Assembly (NCBI GenBank): GCA_963976695.1
Contig: CAXBMB010000070.1
Span: 1-17,034 of the forward strand
Length of the DNA: 17,034 nt
DNA from: CAXBMB01 sp963976695
Lineage (GTDB): Bacteria; Pseudomonadota; Alphaproteobacteria; Kiloniellales; DSM-21159
Direction: 5' to 3'
Part shown: positions 1-6,253 of the stretch, one piece after another
Numbering within the stretch: the stretch's first letter is position 1
How the letters are laid out: every line of letters starts with the position of its first letter
The notes under the pieces: generated by a model
What the model saw: the letters and a program-made list of their open reading frames with translations, nothing else
The model's database searches: none
What the model was told of the DNA's origin: nothing
Made by a program: the position numbers and the translations under genes

Positions 1-55
1 TCAAGTTTAGAAGAAGCCGTCAATTCTGAAAGTGCGAAAGATTTTTTACGTTATC
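1..55. other. AT-rich segment that interrupts the IS256-type remnant
   Basis: This stretch is far more AT-rich than the rest of the window and begins exactly where the transposase-like reading frame loses its family pattern. It is probably the end of a second inserted element or a deletion junction with non-homologous DNA that continues beyond the left edge. No terminal inverted repeat or gene could be recognised in it. Confidence 0.35.
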
Positions 56-139
56 GACCGCTTCGGCAATGCTGCGTAATAAATCACCCTGATCGTGCTT
101 TGCCAGAAGCTCGGACAACTCCATGTTGGTCTTGGTCAT
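20..139 (-). pseudogene. 5' remnant of an IS256-family transposase gene
   Basis: Reading the minus strand from an ATG at 137-139 gives MTKTNMELSELLAKHDQGD followed by LLRSIAEAV. This resembles the N-terminus of IS256-type (mutator) DDE transposases. After AEAV, where such proteins normally continue into a LQLLMEADVEGLIGAG-like stretch, the frame runs into DNVKNLSHFQN and stops, leaving 39 residues. None of the catalytic DDE residues are present, so the gene is dead. The break falls near 55-56, where base composition also turns AT-rich. A GGAGA-type ribosome site (GGAGACCCCG on the minus strand) lies just ahead of the ATG. The assignment rests on about 27 recalled residues. Confidence 0.55.
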
Positions 140-275
140 CGGGGTCTCCGTGTGATGCGTGGTCGAAGCGTCGAAACTCCACCTCGATCATACACCTCGA
201 TGGCCACCTTGATGGCCACCTCGCGTTACACCGGCAGCGCCGATGAAATTACACCACGTCCACGGACGTGACCGT
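140..275 (-). mobile_element. Probable left-end non-coding part of the IS256-type element
   Basis: Ahead of the transposase remnant, the minus strand carries GGTGTAATTTC and CGGTGTAACG, two GGTGTAA boxes about 20 bases apart, and then a perfect inverted repeat CACGTCC-AC-GGACGTG (about 254-269). Several IS256-family elements have GTGTAA-type sequence in their ends, so this is probably the leader and terminus of the element. It also contains a short imperfect 12-bp repeat, described separately. I cannot fix the outer boundary because no target-site duplication is visible. Confidence 0.3.
181..229. repeat. Degenerate 12-bp tandem repeat
   Basis: Four consecutive 12-13 base units are based on ACCTCGATGGCC. 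The two central units (194-205 and 206-217) differ by one base, and the outer two are more diverged. They lie in the leader of the IS256-type remnant. They may be replication slippage or part of the element's end; no function is apparent. Confidence 0.5.
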
Positions 276-477
276 TTATTTTGGTCTGTTTGTGGGTTTT
301 CGGATTGCGCAGATCGATCATCGTTACATCCGCTGAAACCCCCGGTCTGGACCTGTCGCGGCGTTGTTCCGCTCCTTGGCGCGCCTATTCTGTCACACAG
401 GAGATAAGCCACGGCGCCACGACCTTCCGAGGAATTCAAATCCTCCGGTCAGTGCGGATCGCAAGAAATCCCCGGGC
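276..477. other. Non-coding stretch without a recognisable gene
   Basis: No credible gene is seen here. An open frame from 364 runs into the basic ORF that starts at 478, but its early part has no coding character that I can recognise. A hairpin with stem GAGGA (429-433), loop ATTCAAA and stem TCCTC (441-445) is present. It resembles a tRNA T-arm superficially, but the loop register is wrong. Confidence 0.4.
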
Positions 478-654
478 ATGGAAGCTTTGTTCCGGAAGAA
501 TGCGAAACCTGTGGCCAAAAAGTCCAAAGGGCAGAAAAAGCGGGTAGATCGTGGTTTGGGTGGGCGCAGCAAGGATGCTTTGTTCAAGAATCGGGGACAA
601 TCCAGAACGCGACCGGATCGTGGAAAGGGCAAGGGCGGCGGATTTGAAAGATAG
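478..654 (+). CDS. Small lysine/arginine/glycine-rich protein, possibly a gene tail
   Basis: This 58-residue frame is extremely basic, with KKSKGQKKR in the middle and a GKGKGGGFER end. It contains an imperfect internal duplication, EALFRKN and DALFKNR, about 30 residues apart. It has no membrane segment or signal peptide, and no strong ribosome site precedes the ATG. The frame is open upstream to 364, so it may be the disordered C-terminal tail of a once longer nucleic-acid-binding protein; basic Gly-rich tails occur, for example, on DEAD-box helicases. I do not recognise the family. It could also be a chance ORF, and codon use is less GC-biased than in the neighbours. Confidence 0.3.
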   Translation: MEALFRKNAKPVAKKSKGQKKRVDRGLGGRSKDALFKNRGQSRTRPDRGKGKGGGFER

Positions 655-663
655 GAGTGCTGT

Positions 664-1290
664 CTATCGGGGCGCCTTGGATTGGGGCAACGCTGCCCGA
701 AACCGCTTGTGCGACATCACCTGGTCACTTCGGAGTTCCCAGAAACAGGCCTGGGTCGAGCGGTCCGAAATTGGCCCCCAATAGTCTGGGTAAAGGCTGT
801 CGAAATCGAATATTCGAAGCCAGCTATCTCGAACGATCTTCCGTAAATCCTCGGGCGATCTCTCGTAGAGGGAACCAGGCCCAGGCTTTAGCCCCAGCCC
901 GGTGGCGATGGCCGCGTGGGCGTTGTCGTCTGCTTCGCTCACCGCCACGTACCACCGATTAAGCACGTGATGCCAGGTCGTGAAATCCGAGCGGAGCAGG
1001 GAGCGCTCGGGCAGATCACATTCGATAAGAACGTAGTCGCCTTCGGGCGCCCAGTTCCACCGCAGTTTACGAAGATCTGGCCGCGCTTTTCGAGGTCCCC
1101 ATCGCGTCCAACCCCAAAGTGGTGCGATTTCATCGTTGCCAGGGTCACCGATCCGAGTGACCATCTGTTCGCGCATCCAAGCGTAAGCTTCCGGCCACGT
1201 GGTGTCTTGATGATCCTTGGTCGCCTTGAGACGTCCGGTTTCCTTTGCAACGCGCCAGGCCTCCTCCGTTTGTATCGTCCAAATGCGCAT
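664..1290 (-). CDS. DUF3841 domain-containing protein
   Basis: The 208-residue product begins MRIWTIQTEEAW and shows features I associate with DUF3841: the N-terminal IWTIQ strand, an AWMREQM segment near residue 40, a PLWGWTRW patch with closely spaced tryptophans, a central VLIECDLPE strand and a FDFDSLY segment near the end. The function of the family is unknown. The ATG at 1288-1290 is preferred over the in-frame TTG at 1303-1305 because the family starts at the IWTIQ strand and AGGG sits about 6 bases ahead of the ATG. No membrane segment or signal peptide is visible, so it should be cytoplasmic. A perfect 12-bp palindrome lies 12 bases upstream. A frameshifted basic gene remnant precedes it on the same strand. 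Confidence 0.7.
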   Translation of the reverse strand: MRIWTIQTEEAWRVAKETGRLKATKDHQDTTWPEAYAWMREQMVTRIGDPGNDEIAPLWGWTRWGPRKARPDLRKLRWNWAPEGDYVLIECDLPERSLLRSDFTTWHHVLNRWYVAVSEADDNAHAAIATGLGLKPGPGSLYERSPEDLRKIVRDSWLRIFDFDSLYPDYWGPISDRSTQACFWELRSDQVMSHKRFRAALPQSKAPR

Positions 1291-1302
1291 GAATAACCCT
1301 AT

Positions 1303-1314
1303 CAAACCGGTTTG
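1303..1314. promoter_or_regulatory. Perfect 12-bp palindrome upstream of the DUF3841 gene
   Basis: CAAACCGGTTTG reads identically on both strands and lies just ahead of the DUF3841 start. The position would suit an operator overlapping the 5' end of the transcript. It could equally be chance. No bound factor can be named. Confidence 0.3.
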
Positions 1315-1338
1315 GTTTTGGCAGGCTGGGCAAGCCGA

Positions 1339-1571
1339 TCAAGCCAATCCCAGGTTTCCTGTTTGTCGCCGGTACTGCTTGATGCGGGCGTAGCGTTTGA
1401 TCGGGTTAGCCCGCCCAGGTCAGCCCCCTCGTCTTGCAGGTCTTGGCCTTGGACGGGTCGTCCCCAAGCGCGGCAAACTCTTTCGCTTGCTTTTTGATCC
1501 GGGCGTTTGCCGCGGCCTTCCGACCGAAGGTGCGCGCCACCCGTGCGGTTACGCTTGATGAGGCGCGGCAT
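1339..1571 (-). pseudogene. Frameshifted small basic gene upstream of DUF3841
   Basis: Three pieces with strong third-position G/C bias lie in different frames. The ATG at 1569-1571 opens MPRLIKRNRT; a shifted frame continues VARTFGRKAAANARIKK and QAKEFAALGDDPSKAKTCK up to a TAA; a third frame gives NPIKRYARIKQYRRQ then TGNLGLA and stops at 1339-1341. Together they look like one Arg/Lys-rich protein of about 75-80 residues broken by two small indels. I do not recognise the family; the composition suggests a nucleic-acid-binding or mobilisation-type protein. Alternatively, a different uninterrupted frame across the same DNA (ending at 1302) could be the real gene, but its codon use is poorer. 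The sharp change of frame fits decay or sequencing error. Confidence 0.4.
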
Positions 1572-1653
1572 GGGAACAACATTTGCTGGTCTAACATGCA
1601 AAAATCGGCGAGAACAAGCCGAAGTGGACCAACAAAAAGCACCAGAGAACAAC

Positions 1654-2694
1654 GTGGAAAGCCAAAACAACATAACAAAAACAGATGGTAACAGATCTGT
1701 GCGCTTCAGCGTCGCGCCGATGATGGACTGGACCGATCGGCACTGCCGTTATTTCCTGCGGCTGATCTCAGGCCGGGCGCTGCTCTACACCGAAATGGTC
1801 ACCACCGGCGCGGTGCTGCATGGTCCCCGGCATCGCTTCTTGCGCTATGACAGCGCCGAGCATCCCCTGGCGTTGCAACTGGGCGGCAGCGACCCGGAAG
1901 CCTTGCATGAGGTGACCGCCATCGCCGACAGCTATGGCTATGACGAGATCAACCTCAACGTCGGCTGCCCCAGCGACCGGGTGCAGTCCGGCCGCTTCGG
2001 CGCTTGCCTGATGGCCGAACCGCTGTTGGTGCGGGACTGTCTGAGCGCCATGGCCCGGGCGACCCGGCGGCCGGTGACGGTCAAGTCGCGCATCGGCATC
2101 GACGACCAGGAAGACTATCAGGAGCTGGCGCGCTTCATCGAGACGGTGGCCGAAAGCGGCTGTCGCTCCTTTACCGTTCACGCCCGCAAGGCCTGGTTGC
2201 AGGGCCTGAGCCCGAAGCAAAATCGGGAAGTTCCGCCGCTGCGCTACGAGTTGGTTCATCGCCTGAAAGCCGACTATCCCGAGTTGGAGATCATCATCAA
2301 CGGCGGCATCGCCACGCTGGATCAGGCCCAACAGCATCTGATGGATCGGCAGGGCGTGCGGCTGGACGGCGTGATGATCGGCCGCGCGGCCTATCAAAGC
2401 CCCTATCTGCTAGCCGAGGTGGATCAGCGCTTCTTTGGCGCGCCCGCCGCGCCGCCGCGCCGGGAGGCGGTGGTCCAGGCCTTCCTGCCCTACGTGCGTG
2501 CGCAAATGGAACAGGGCGTGCCGTTGAAGTCGATGACCCGGCATATCCTGGGGCTGTTCAATGGTCTGCCCGGCGCGCGGGCCTGGCGACGGCATCTAAG
2601 TGAAGAGTCCCATCTCCCCGGCGCCAAGGCCGAGGTTATCCTCGACGCCCTGGGCCGTTGGCAGGATAGCCAACGCCACCGGCAGGTGGCCTGA
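1654..2694 (+). CDS. dusA: tRNA-dihydrouridine synthase, DusA type
   Basis: This FMN enzyme reduces uridine to dihydrouridine in the D-loop of tRNA (positions 20/20a for the DusA branch) with NADPH. The 346-residue product has the DusA-type opening RFSVAPMMDWTDRHCRYF, the NVGCPS motif with catalytic Cys105 that protonates the uracil ring, VKSRIG and FTVHARKAWLQGLSPK for FMN and RNA contacts, and NGGI plus MIGRAAY near the flavin phosphate site. The C-terminal helical domain (about residues 255-335) is complete. The start is uncertain. GTG at 1654 gives the usual length; a GTG at 1624 or one at 1699 are alternatives, and the open frame continues upstream to 1507 without DusA similarity. The last codons (HRQVA, stop) are the first unit of a 27-bp tandem repeat. 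Confidence 0.92.
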   Translation: MESQNNITKTDGNRSVRFSVAPMMDWTDRHCRYFLRLISGRALLYTEMVTTGAVLHGPRHRFLRYDSAEHPLALQLGGSDPEALHEVTAIADSYGYDEINLNVGCPSDRVQSGRFGACLMAEPLLVRDCLSAMARATRRPVTVKSRIGIDDQEDYQELARFIETVAESGCRSFTVHARKAWLQGLSPKQNREVPPLRYELVHRLKADYPELEIIINGGIATLDQAQQHLMDRQGVRLDGVMIGRAAYQSPYLLAEVDQRFFGAPAAPPRREAVVQAFLPYVRAQMEQGVPLKSMTRHILGLFNGLPGARAWRRHLSEESHLPGAKAEVILDALGRWQDSQRHRQVA

Positions 2695-2797
2695 CATAAG
2701 GATCACCGGCAGGTGGCCTAACGCAAGGGCCCCCGGCAGGTGGCCTAACGCAAGGGCCCCCGGCAGGTGGTCTAACACAAGGACCCCCGGCAGGTGG
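2679..2797. repeat. 27-bp tandem repeat, 4 full copies plus 11 bases, starting inside dusA
   Basis: Units start at 2679, 2706, 2733, 2760 and 2787, each opening CCGGCAGGTGG. Copies 2 and 3 are identical over all 27 bases. Copy 1 differs mainly in its last third, and copy 4 has three or four changes. Copy 1 encodes the last residues of DusA (RQVA) and its TGA stop. Because 27 is a multiple of three, copies 2-4 repeat the same frame, and each carries TAA at the corresponding stop position (2719, 2746, 2773). The array therefore looks like tandem amplification of the 3' end of dusA with the stop preserved. There are no spacers, so it is not CRISPR. Confidence 0.95.
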
Positions 2798-2814
2798 GGT
2801 GGCGGCGACTTTGA

Positions 2815-3003
2815 TCACCCGCTCGCGCGGGGGCTTTTGACGCGAAACCGGCTGGGCGGCTGGCTGAAACGCTTGGCAAAGGCGCGGGCAAAGTAGCTGC
2901 GGCTGGCATAGCCTACCATTTCGGCGACCCGCTTGATCGGCAGGTCGGAGCTTTGCTGGATCACCGCCGCCCGCCGCAAGGCGATCTCGGCCTCCGTCGC
3001 CGA
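2815..3003 (-). pseudogene. C-terminal remnant of an AraC-family transcriptional regulator
   Basis: The minus strand reads ATEAEIALRRAAVIQQSSDL, then PIKRVAEMVGYASRSYFARA and FAKRFSQPPSRFRVKSPRA, and ends in a TGA at 2815-2817. This is the second helix-turn-helix of AraC/XylS regulators, with the typical I-x-x-V-A-x-x-V-G-Y-x-S-x-S-Y-F-x-R-x-F pattern and the P-x-x-[FY]-R end. Going upstream, the frame meets a stop at 3004-3006, and no N-terminal domain exists, so only about 62 residues survive. The break coincides with the N-terminal end of a hydrolase on the other strand. That fits a deletion between two divergent genes. The lost half may have been a DJ-1/PfpI or cupin sensor; this cannot be told. 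Confidence 0.8.
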
Positions 3004-3703
3004 TCACGGCGGGAAGCTATGCCGATCCGGCCAAGCCGGCGCTGCCGGCAACCGATGTGGCGATTTCCAAGGCGGACACCGCGCTGGTGGTCATCGATCC
3101 GCAGATCGACTTCCTGAGCCCGAAAGGGGTCACTTGGGGGGCGGCGAAAGCGTCATCGAACACACGGTCGTTCCCAACATCGGCTTGCTGTTCAAGGCGG
3201 CCAAGGGCGCCGGGATGACGGTCGCGATCTCCCCGCATTACTACTATCCCACCGACAAGGGCTGGGCCTTTCAGCGGCCGCTGGAAAAGCTGATGCATGA
3301 CATCGGCATGTTTGATCGCAAGGGCCCGTTGAATTTGGATTGCTTTGAGAATTCCGGCGCCGACTTCATGCCGGAATACAAGCGGTATATCCTCGATGGC
3401 GACACCGTCATCGCCAGTCCCCACAAGGTCTATGGCCCGCAGGCCAACGACCTGGATTTGCAGCTCCGCAAACGCAATGTGCGCCAGGTGATATTGGCCG
3501 GCATGTCGGCCAACCTCTGTGTTCAGGCCCACCTCTATGACCTGCTGGAGCGGGGCTATGAAGTGGCGGTTGTCAGGGATGCGACAGCGGCGGCCAAACT
3601 GCCCGAAGGCGATGGCTATCAGGCGGCGCTGATCAACTTCCGCTTCCTGGCCAATACCCTGTGGACCACCGAGGACACCGTGGCGCGCATCGCCGCCGCC
3701 TAG
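3003..3703 (+). pseudogene. Isochorismatase-like cysteine hydrolase, start lost and frameshifted
   Basis: One frame gives SYADPAKPALPATDVAISK then ADTALVVIDPQIDFLSPKGV and TWG up to about 3140. A shifted frame carries on with GESVIEHTVVPNIGLLFKA, HYYYPTDKGWAFQRPLEK, MHDIGMFDRKG, SPHKVYGPQANDLDLQLRK, ILAGMSANLCVQAHLYDLL and the end at 3703. This is a cysteine hydrolase of the isochorismatase superfamily; the Asp of VVIDPQ, the Lys of SPHKVYG and the Cys of SANLCV are the expected catalytic triad. The frame changes at a run of six Gs (3135-3140), where restoring one base gives a continuous protein. No start codon precedes SYADP; the frame runs back into the AraC remnant. The substrate is unknown. 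If the frameshift is a sequencing error, the lost start still argues for inactivity. Confidence 0.82.
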
Positions 3704-3783
3704 ATGTGATGGGTCAGGAGGTTGTCCATTCGATCCAATCTTGAGCCGTTGATCAGCGACGGAACGATGTGGACGCCGGCCCC
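3704..3783. other. Short gap with no gene seen
   Basis: This lies between the hydrolase remnant and the 12-bp repeat, and I see no gene or convincing terminator in it. Confidence 0.5.
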
Positions 3784-3843
3784 GGGGAAGATCCTGGGGA
3801 AGGTCCCGGACAAGGTCCCGGACAAGGTCCCAGGGAAGGCCCG
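3784..3843. repeat. 12-bp tandem repeat downstream of waaA
   Basis: Five 12-base units follow one another: GGGGAAGATCCT, GGGGAAGGTCCC, GGACAAGGTCCC twice, and AGGGAAGGCCCG. The two middle units are identical and contain the small palindrome GTCCCGGAC. The array begins 10 bases beyond the waaA stop, on its 3' side. It may contribute to transcript ending or 3' structure, or be simple slippage. The CAAGG-x-CCC core resembles part of the 27-bp repeat near 2700, though the arrays are clearly different. Confidence 0.85.
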
Positions 3844-3853
3844 GCTGAACGGC

Positions 3854-5149
3854 CTAGGTCAGGCCCTGACCGGCCAGCACCTCGTGCAGCGCCGCCAGGG
3901 TTTCCTCCAGCGCGCGGCCCTGTTGGTCCAAAAGCCGCGCCGCCCGCCCGGCCTGGGCCGCAGCTAGGGCGGGTTCGGCAAGGAACCGGCGCAGCGCGGC
4001 TTCCAGTTCGGTCTGGTCGGCGACCTCTGTCAGCGCCCTGTCGGCGCTCAACAGCGCGACTATTTCGGTGAAGTTGTGGCTGTGCGGGCCCATCAGAAGG
4101 GCGGCGTTCAGCCGGGCCGCCTCCAAGGGGTTCTGTCCGCCGTGGGCAACCAGCGAGCCCCCGATGAAGGCCAGGGGGCTCAGGCGGTACCAGAGGCCGA
4201 GGTCGCCGAGCGTGTCGCCGAGATGGATGTCGGTTCGCGGGTCGGGGGTTTCGCCCAAAGCCTGCCGGGTAACCGTTAGGCCCTGGGCGCGCAGTTCCTC
4301 GGCCAGTTGGGCCCCCCGTTCCGGGTGGCGCGGCACCATCAGCGTGAGCAGCTTTGGATGGTCGGCCTTCAAGCTCAGATGAACCTGTGCGAGACAGCTT
4401 TCCTCGCCCGGATGGGTCGAGGCCGCCAGCCAGATCGGGCGGTTTTCGACCCTGCGTTGCCAGTCGGCAAGCTGGCGTGGGTCGTGGGGGAGCGGGCTGG
4501 CGGCGAATTTCAGATTGCCCACCGCCATCGCCTTCCTGGCCCCCAGCGCGCGATAGCGCTCGGCGTCTTGGCGGCTTTGCGCCAGGACCAGTTGGAACGG
4601 TTGCATCAGGGCCCGTGACACCGGAGCGAAGCGCTGCCAGCGCCCAAAGGAGCGCGCCGACAGCCGGGCGTTGAGCAAAACCAGCGGCAGGTTGCGGCGC
4701 TGGGCCTGGCGCAGCAGGTTCGGCCAGAGTTCCGACTCCACCAGCAGGCCCAGGTTGGGCCGCCAGTGGCGGTAAAACCGCGCCACTGCGGCGGGATGGT
4801 CGATGGGCAGGAACTGATGGATCACCCCCTCGGCGAGCCGGGTTGCGGCGATCTTGGCGGAGGTGACCGTGCCGCTGGTGATCAGCAGGGTGAGGTTGGG
4901 GTGGTCCCGGCCGAGCGCGCGCAACAGCGGCAGGGCGGAGATCACCTCGCCGACGGAAGCGCCGTGCAGCCACACCAGTGGCCCGGGCGGGCGCGGCCGC
5001 GAGGCATGGCCCCACCGCTCTTCCAGGCGTTGCGGATCTTCCTTGCCACGGGCCAAGCGCTGCGCCATGTAGCGCCGCAGCAAGGGGGTGGCAAGGCGGC
5101 AGGCCAGGGACCAGCCGCCAAAGGCCAGGCCGGCGAGCGGCGCGGTCAT
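3854..5149 (-). CDS. waaA: 3-deoxy-D-manno-octulosonic acid (Kdo) transferase WaaA/KdtA
   Basis: This GT30 glycosyltransferase adds Kdo from CMP-Kdo to lipid A precursor at the cytoplasmic face of the inner membrane. The 431 residues match the family's usual length of about 425. Visible marks are an N-terminal hydrophobic/amphipathic anchor (1-28), the RLEERWG stretch, WLHGASVGE (residues 60-68; the Glu corresponds to the catalytic acid/base of the family), TSGTVTSA, LVESELWPNLL, VGNLKF, the VPRHPER segment, and the C-terminal donor-binding FIGGSLVAHGGQNPLE. The ATG at 5147-5149 overlaps the stop of the upstream epimerase by 4 bases (ATGA), with AGAGG about 7 bases ahead, so the two are translationally coupled. 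A single Glu-type active site is seen; the number of Kdo residues added cannot be read from sequence. Confidence 0.96.
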   Translation of the reverse strand: MTAPLAGLAFGGWSLACRLATPLLRRYMAQRLARGKEDPQRLEERWGHASRPRPPGPLVWLHGASVGEVISALPLLRALGRDHPNLTLLITSGTVTSAKIAATRLAEGVIHQFLPIDHPAAVARFYRHWRPNLGLLVESELWPNLLRQAQRRNLPLVLLNARLSARSFGRWQRFAPVSRALMQPFQLVLAQSRQDAERYRALGARKAMAVGNLKFAASPLPHDPRQLADWQRRVENRPIWLAASTHPGEESCLAQVHLSLKADHPKLLTLMVPRHPERGAQLAEELRAQGLTVTRQALGETPDPRTDIHLGDTLGDLGLWYRLSPLAFIGGSLVAHGGQNPLEAARLNAALLMGPHSHNFTEIVALLSADRALTEVADQTELEAALRRFLAEPALAAAQAGRAARLLDQQGRALEETLAALHEVLAGQGLT

Positions 5150-6099
5150 TCGCGAACCTCTTGGGTCTGGGGGGTGGGGCGCTGGTCGGCATCGGGCGCG
5201 GCGAAACTGGCTTCCAGACCCTGTTGCAGCGTAAAGGGCGGCTGCCAGCCGGTGACCCGGGTGATCGCGTCGTTGGCGGCCGGTTGGTCACCGACCAGGC
5301 TGTCGTAGCTGCGCTGTCGTCCTGTTGCCTGGGCCAGCAGGTAGAGCAGCCCCTTGGGGCAGGGGAACAGGCGCGCCCGCCGCCCCTGGGCGCGGCCCAA
5401 TTGGCGGGTGAATTCGGCGGTGGAGACCGCCGGGCCATCGCTGAGGGAAAAGCAGTGACCGGCGGCGTCGGGGTGGGCCAGGCAGTGCAGCAGGGCATCC
5501 AGCAGGTTGCCGAGGTAGAGAAACCCCCGGCGATTGTTCAATCCGGCAAACGGCAAGGGCAGGCCGTTTTTCACCGCCTTGGCCAGGGTGCGGAAATTGC
5601 CGGGAGCCGCAGGGCCGTAGATCAGGGGGGGGCGCAGGATCACCAGCTCCAGGCCGGTCTGCGCGGCCACCTGTTGCAGCGCCACCTCGCCGGCTTTTTT
5701 GCTGCGCGCATAAAGACTGGCGCGGGGGCTGTCGTGCTGGGCCGCCAGGATCGAGCTGACGTGCAGGAAGCGCCGCACGCCCATTTCGGCGGCCTGCCGG
5801 GCGAGCGCGGCGGTGCCGGTGACGTTGACCCGATTCAACTCCGCTTCCAGGCCGGGCTGTTCCTTGCCGATATGGACGCGGTTCGCCAGGTGGATGACCG
5901 CTGTCTTGCCAAGCAACAGGGAGCGGTAATCGCTGGCCGGATCGATTTGGCAGGTCTGGGTCGGGGGCAGGCCTTGACGGCTGGTGCCGAGATAGTTTCT
6001 GCCCGTCGCGTCCAGCCGACGGCAAAGCGCGCCGCCCAGATAGCCGGTTGCGCCGGTGATGAGCAATGGGGCCGTGGAAGAGGGGAATGAAGCAGACAA
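5146..6099 (-). CDS. NAD-dependent sugar epimerase/4-reductase (extended SDR)
   Basis: The 317-residue protein has a Rossmann glycine motif GATGYLGG at 16-23, an LANRVHIG strand, VSSI (Ser115/116) and YARSK (Tyr130, Lys134), the Ser-Tyr-Lys triad of extended short-chain dehydrogenases. The LRPPLIYGP and NRRGFLYLGNLLDAL segments resemble WbpV-type or WcaG-type enzymes that reduce or epimerise UDP-4-keto or UDP-hexose sugars in O-antigen synthesis. Its exact substrate is not readable. The start is a TTG at 6097-6099; no in-frame ATG lies nearby, and ACAGGAAAG stands about 7-9 bases ahead. It overlaps waaA by 4 bases and lies 154 bases downstream of the flippase gene, so the three probably serve one LPS or O-chain pathway. 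Confidence 0.88.
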   Translation of the reverse strand: MSASFPSSTAPLLITGATGYLGGALCRRLDATGRNYLGTSRQGLPPTQTCQIDPASDYRSLLLGKTAVIHLANRVHIGKEQPGLEAELNRVNVTGTAALARQAAEMGVRRFLHVSSILAAQHDSPRASLYARSKKAGEVALQQVAAQTGLELVILRPPLIYGPAAPGNFRTLAKAVKNGLPLPFAGLNNRRGFLYLGNLLDALLHCLAHPDAAGHCFSLSDGPAVSTAEFTRQLGRAQGRRARLFPCPKGLLYLLAQATGRQRSYDSLVGDQPAANDAITRVTGWQPPFTLQQGLEASFAAPDADQRPTPQTQEVRE

Positions 6100-6206
6100 G
6101 TTCAGCTTTCCTGTGGCGAGGTCGGTTGGGGTGTCAGGCGGACCGGGGAATTGGTCAGAGGATGTGCCCTCACGGGTGATGACGCGGGTGATAAGCGGCG
6201 CCGTGG

Positions 6207-6245
6207 CGGTTTAAATCCGATCAGCAAGTGGCTTCATTTAAACCG
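6207..6245. promoter_or_regulatory. 10-bp perfect inverted repeat between flippase and epimerase genes
   Basis: CGGTTTAAAT (6207-6216) and ATTTAAACCG (6236-6245) are exact inverted arms around a 19-base loop, 8 bases beyond the flippase stop. No T-run follows on the minus strand, so it is not a standard intrinsic terminator. It could be a binding site or an RNA hairpin dividing the operon. The remaining bases 6100-6206 hold no gene. Confidence 0.4.
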
Positions 6246-6253
6246 ATCCGATT

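Noticed and set aside
421..450. tRNA T-arm-like hairpin with TTCAAATCC
   Set aside because: The 5-bp stem forces the loop to read ATTCAAA, so the TTC is out of register. No acceptor or anticodon arm can be placed around it.
1507..1653. N-terminal extension of the dusA frame
   Set aside because: The extra 49 residues do not resemble Dus proteins and lie over a minus-strand gene remnant with better codon use.
2679..2797. Possible CRISPR array
   Set aside because: The 27-bp units are contiguous with no unique spacers, and no cas genes are in the window.
2636..3007. Minus-strand ORF with nine-residue PPAGGPCVR repeats
   Set aside because: It is the 27-bp DNA repeat translated in another frame, joined to an out-of-frame reading of the AraC remnant. 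The AraC frame gives a recognisable protein, so this one is a shadow.
3722..3967. Plus-strand ORF with GKVPDKVPDKVPGK
   Set aside because: It is a translation of the 12-bp repeat followed by waaA antisense, with a TTG start and no family similarity.
3753..5498. Minus-strand ORF (581 residues) overlapping waaA in another frame
   Set aside because: It is Pro/Arg/Ala-rich without domains, while waaA in the other frame has full family motifs.
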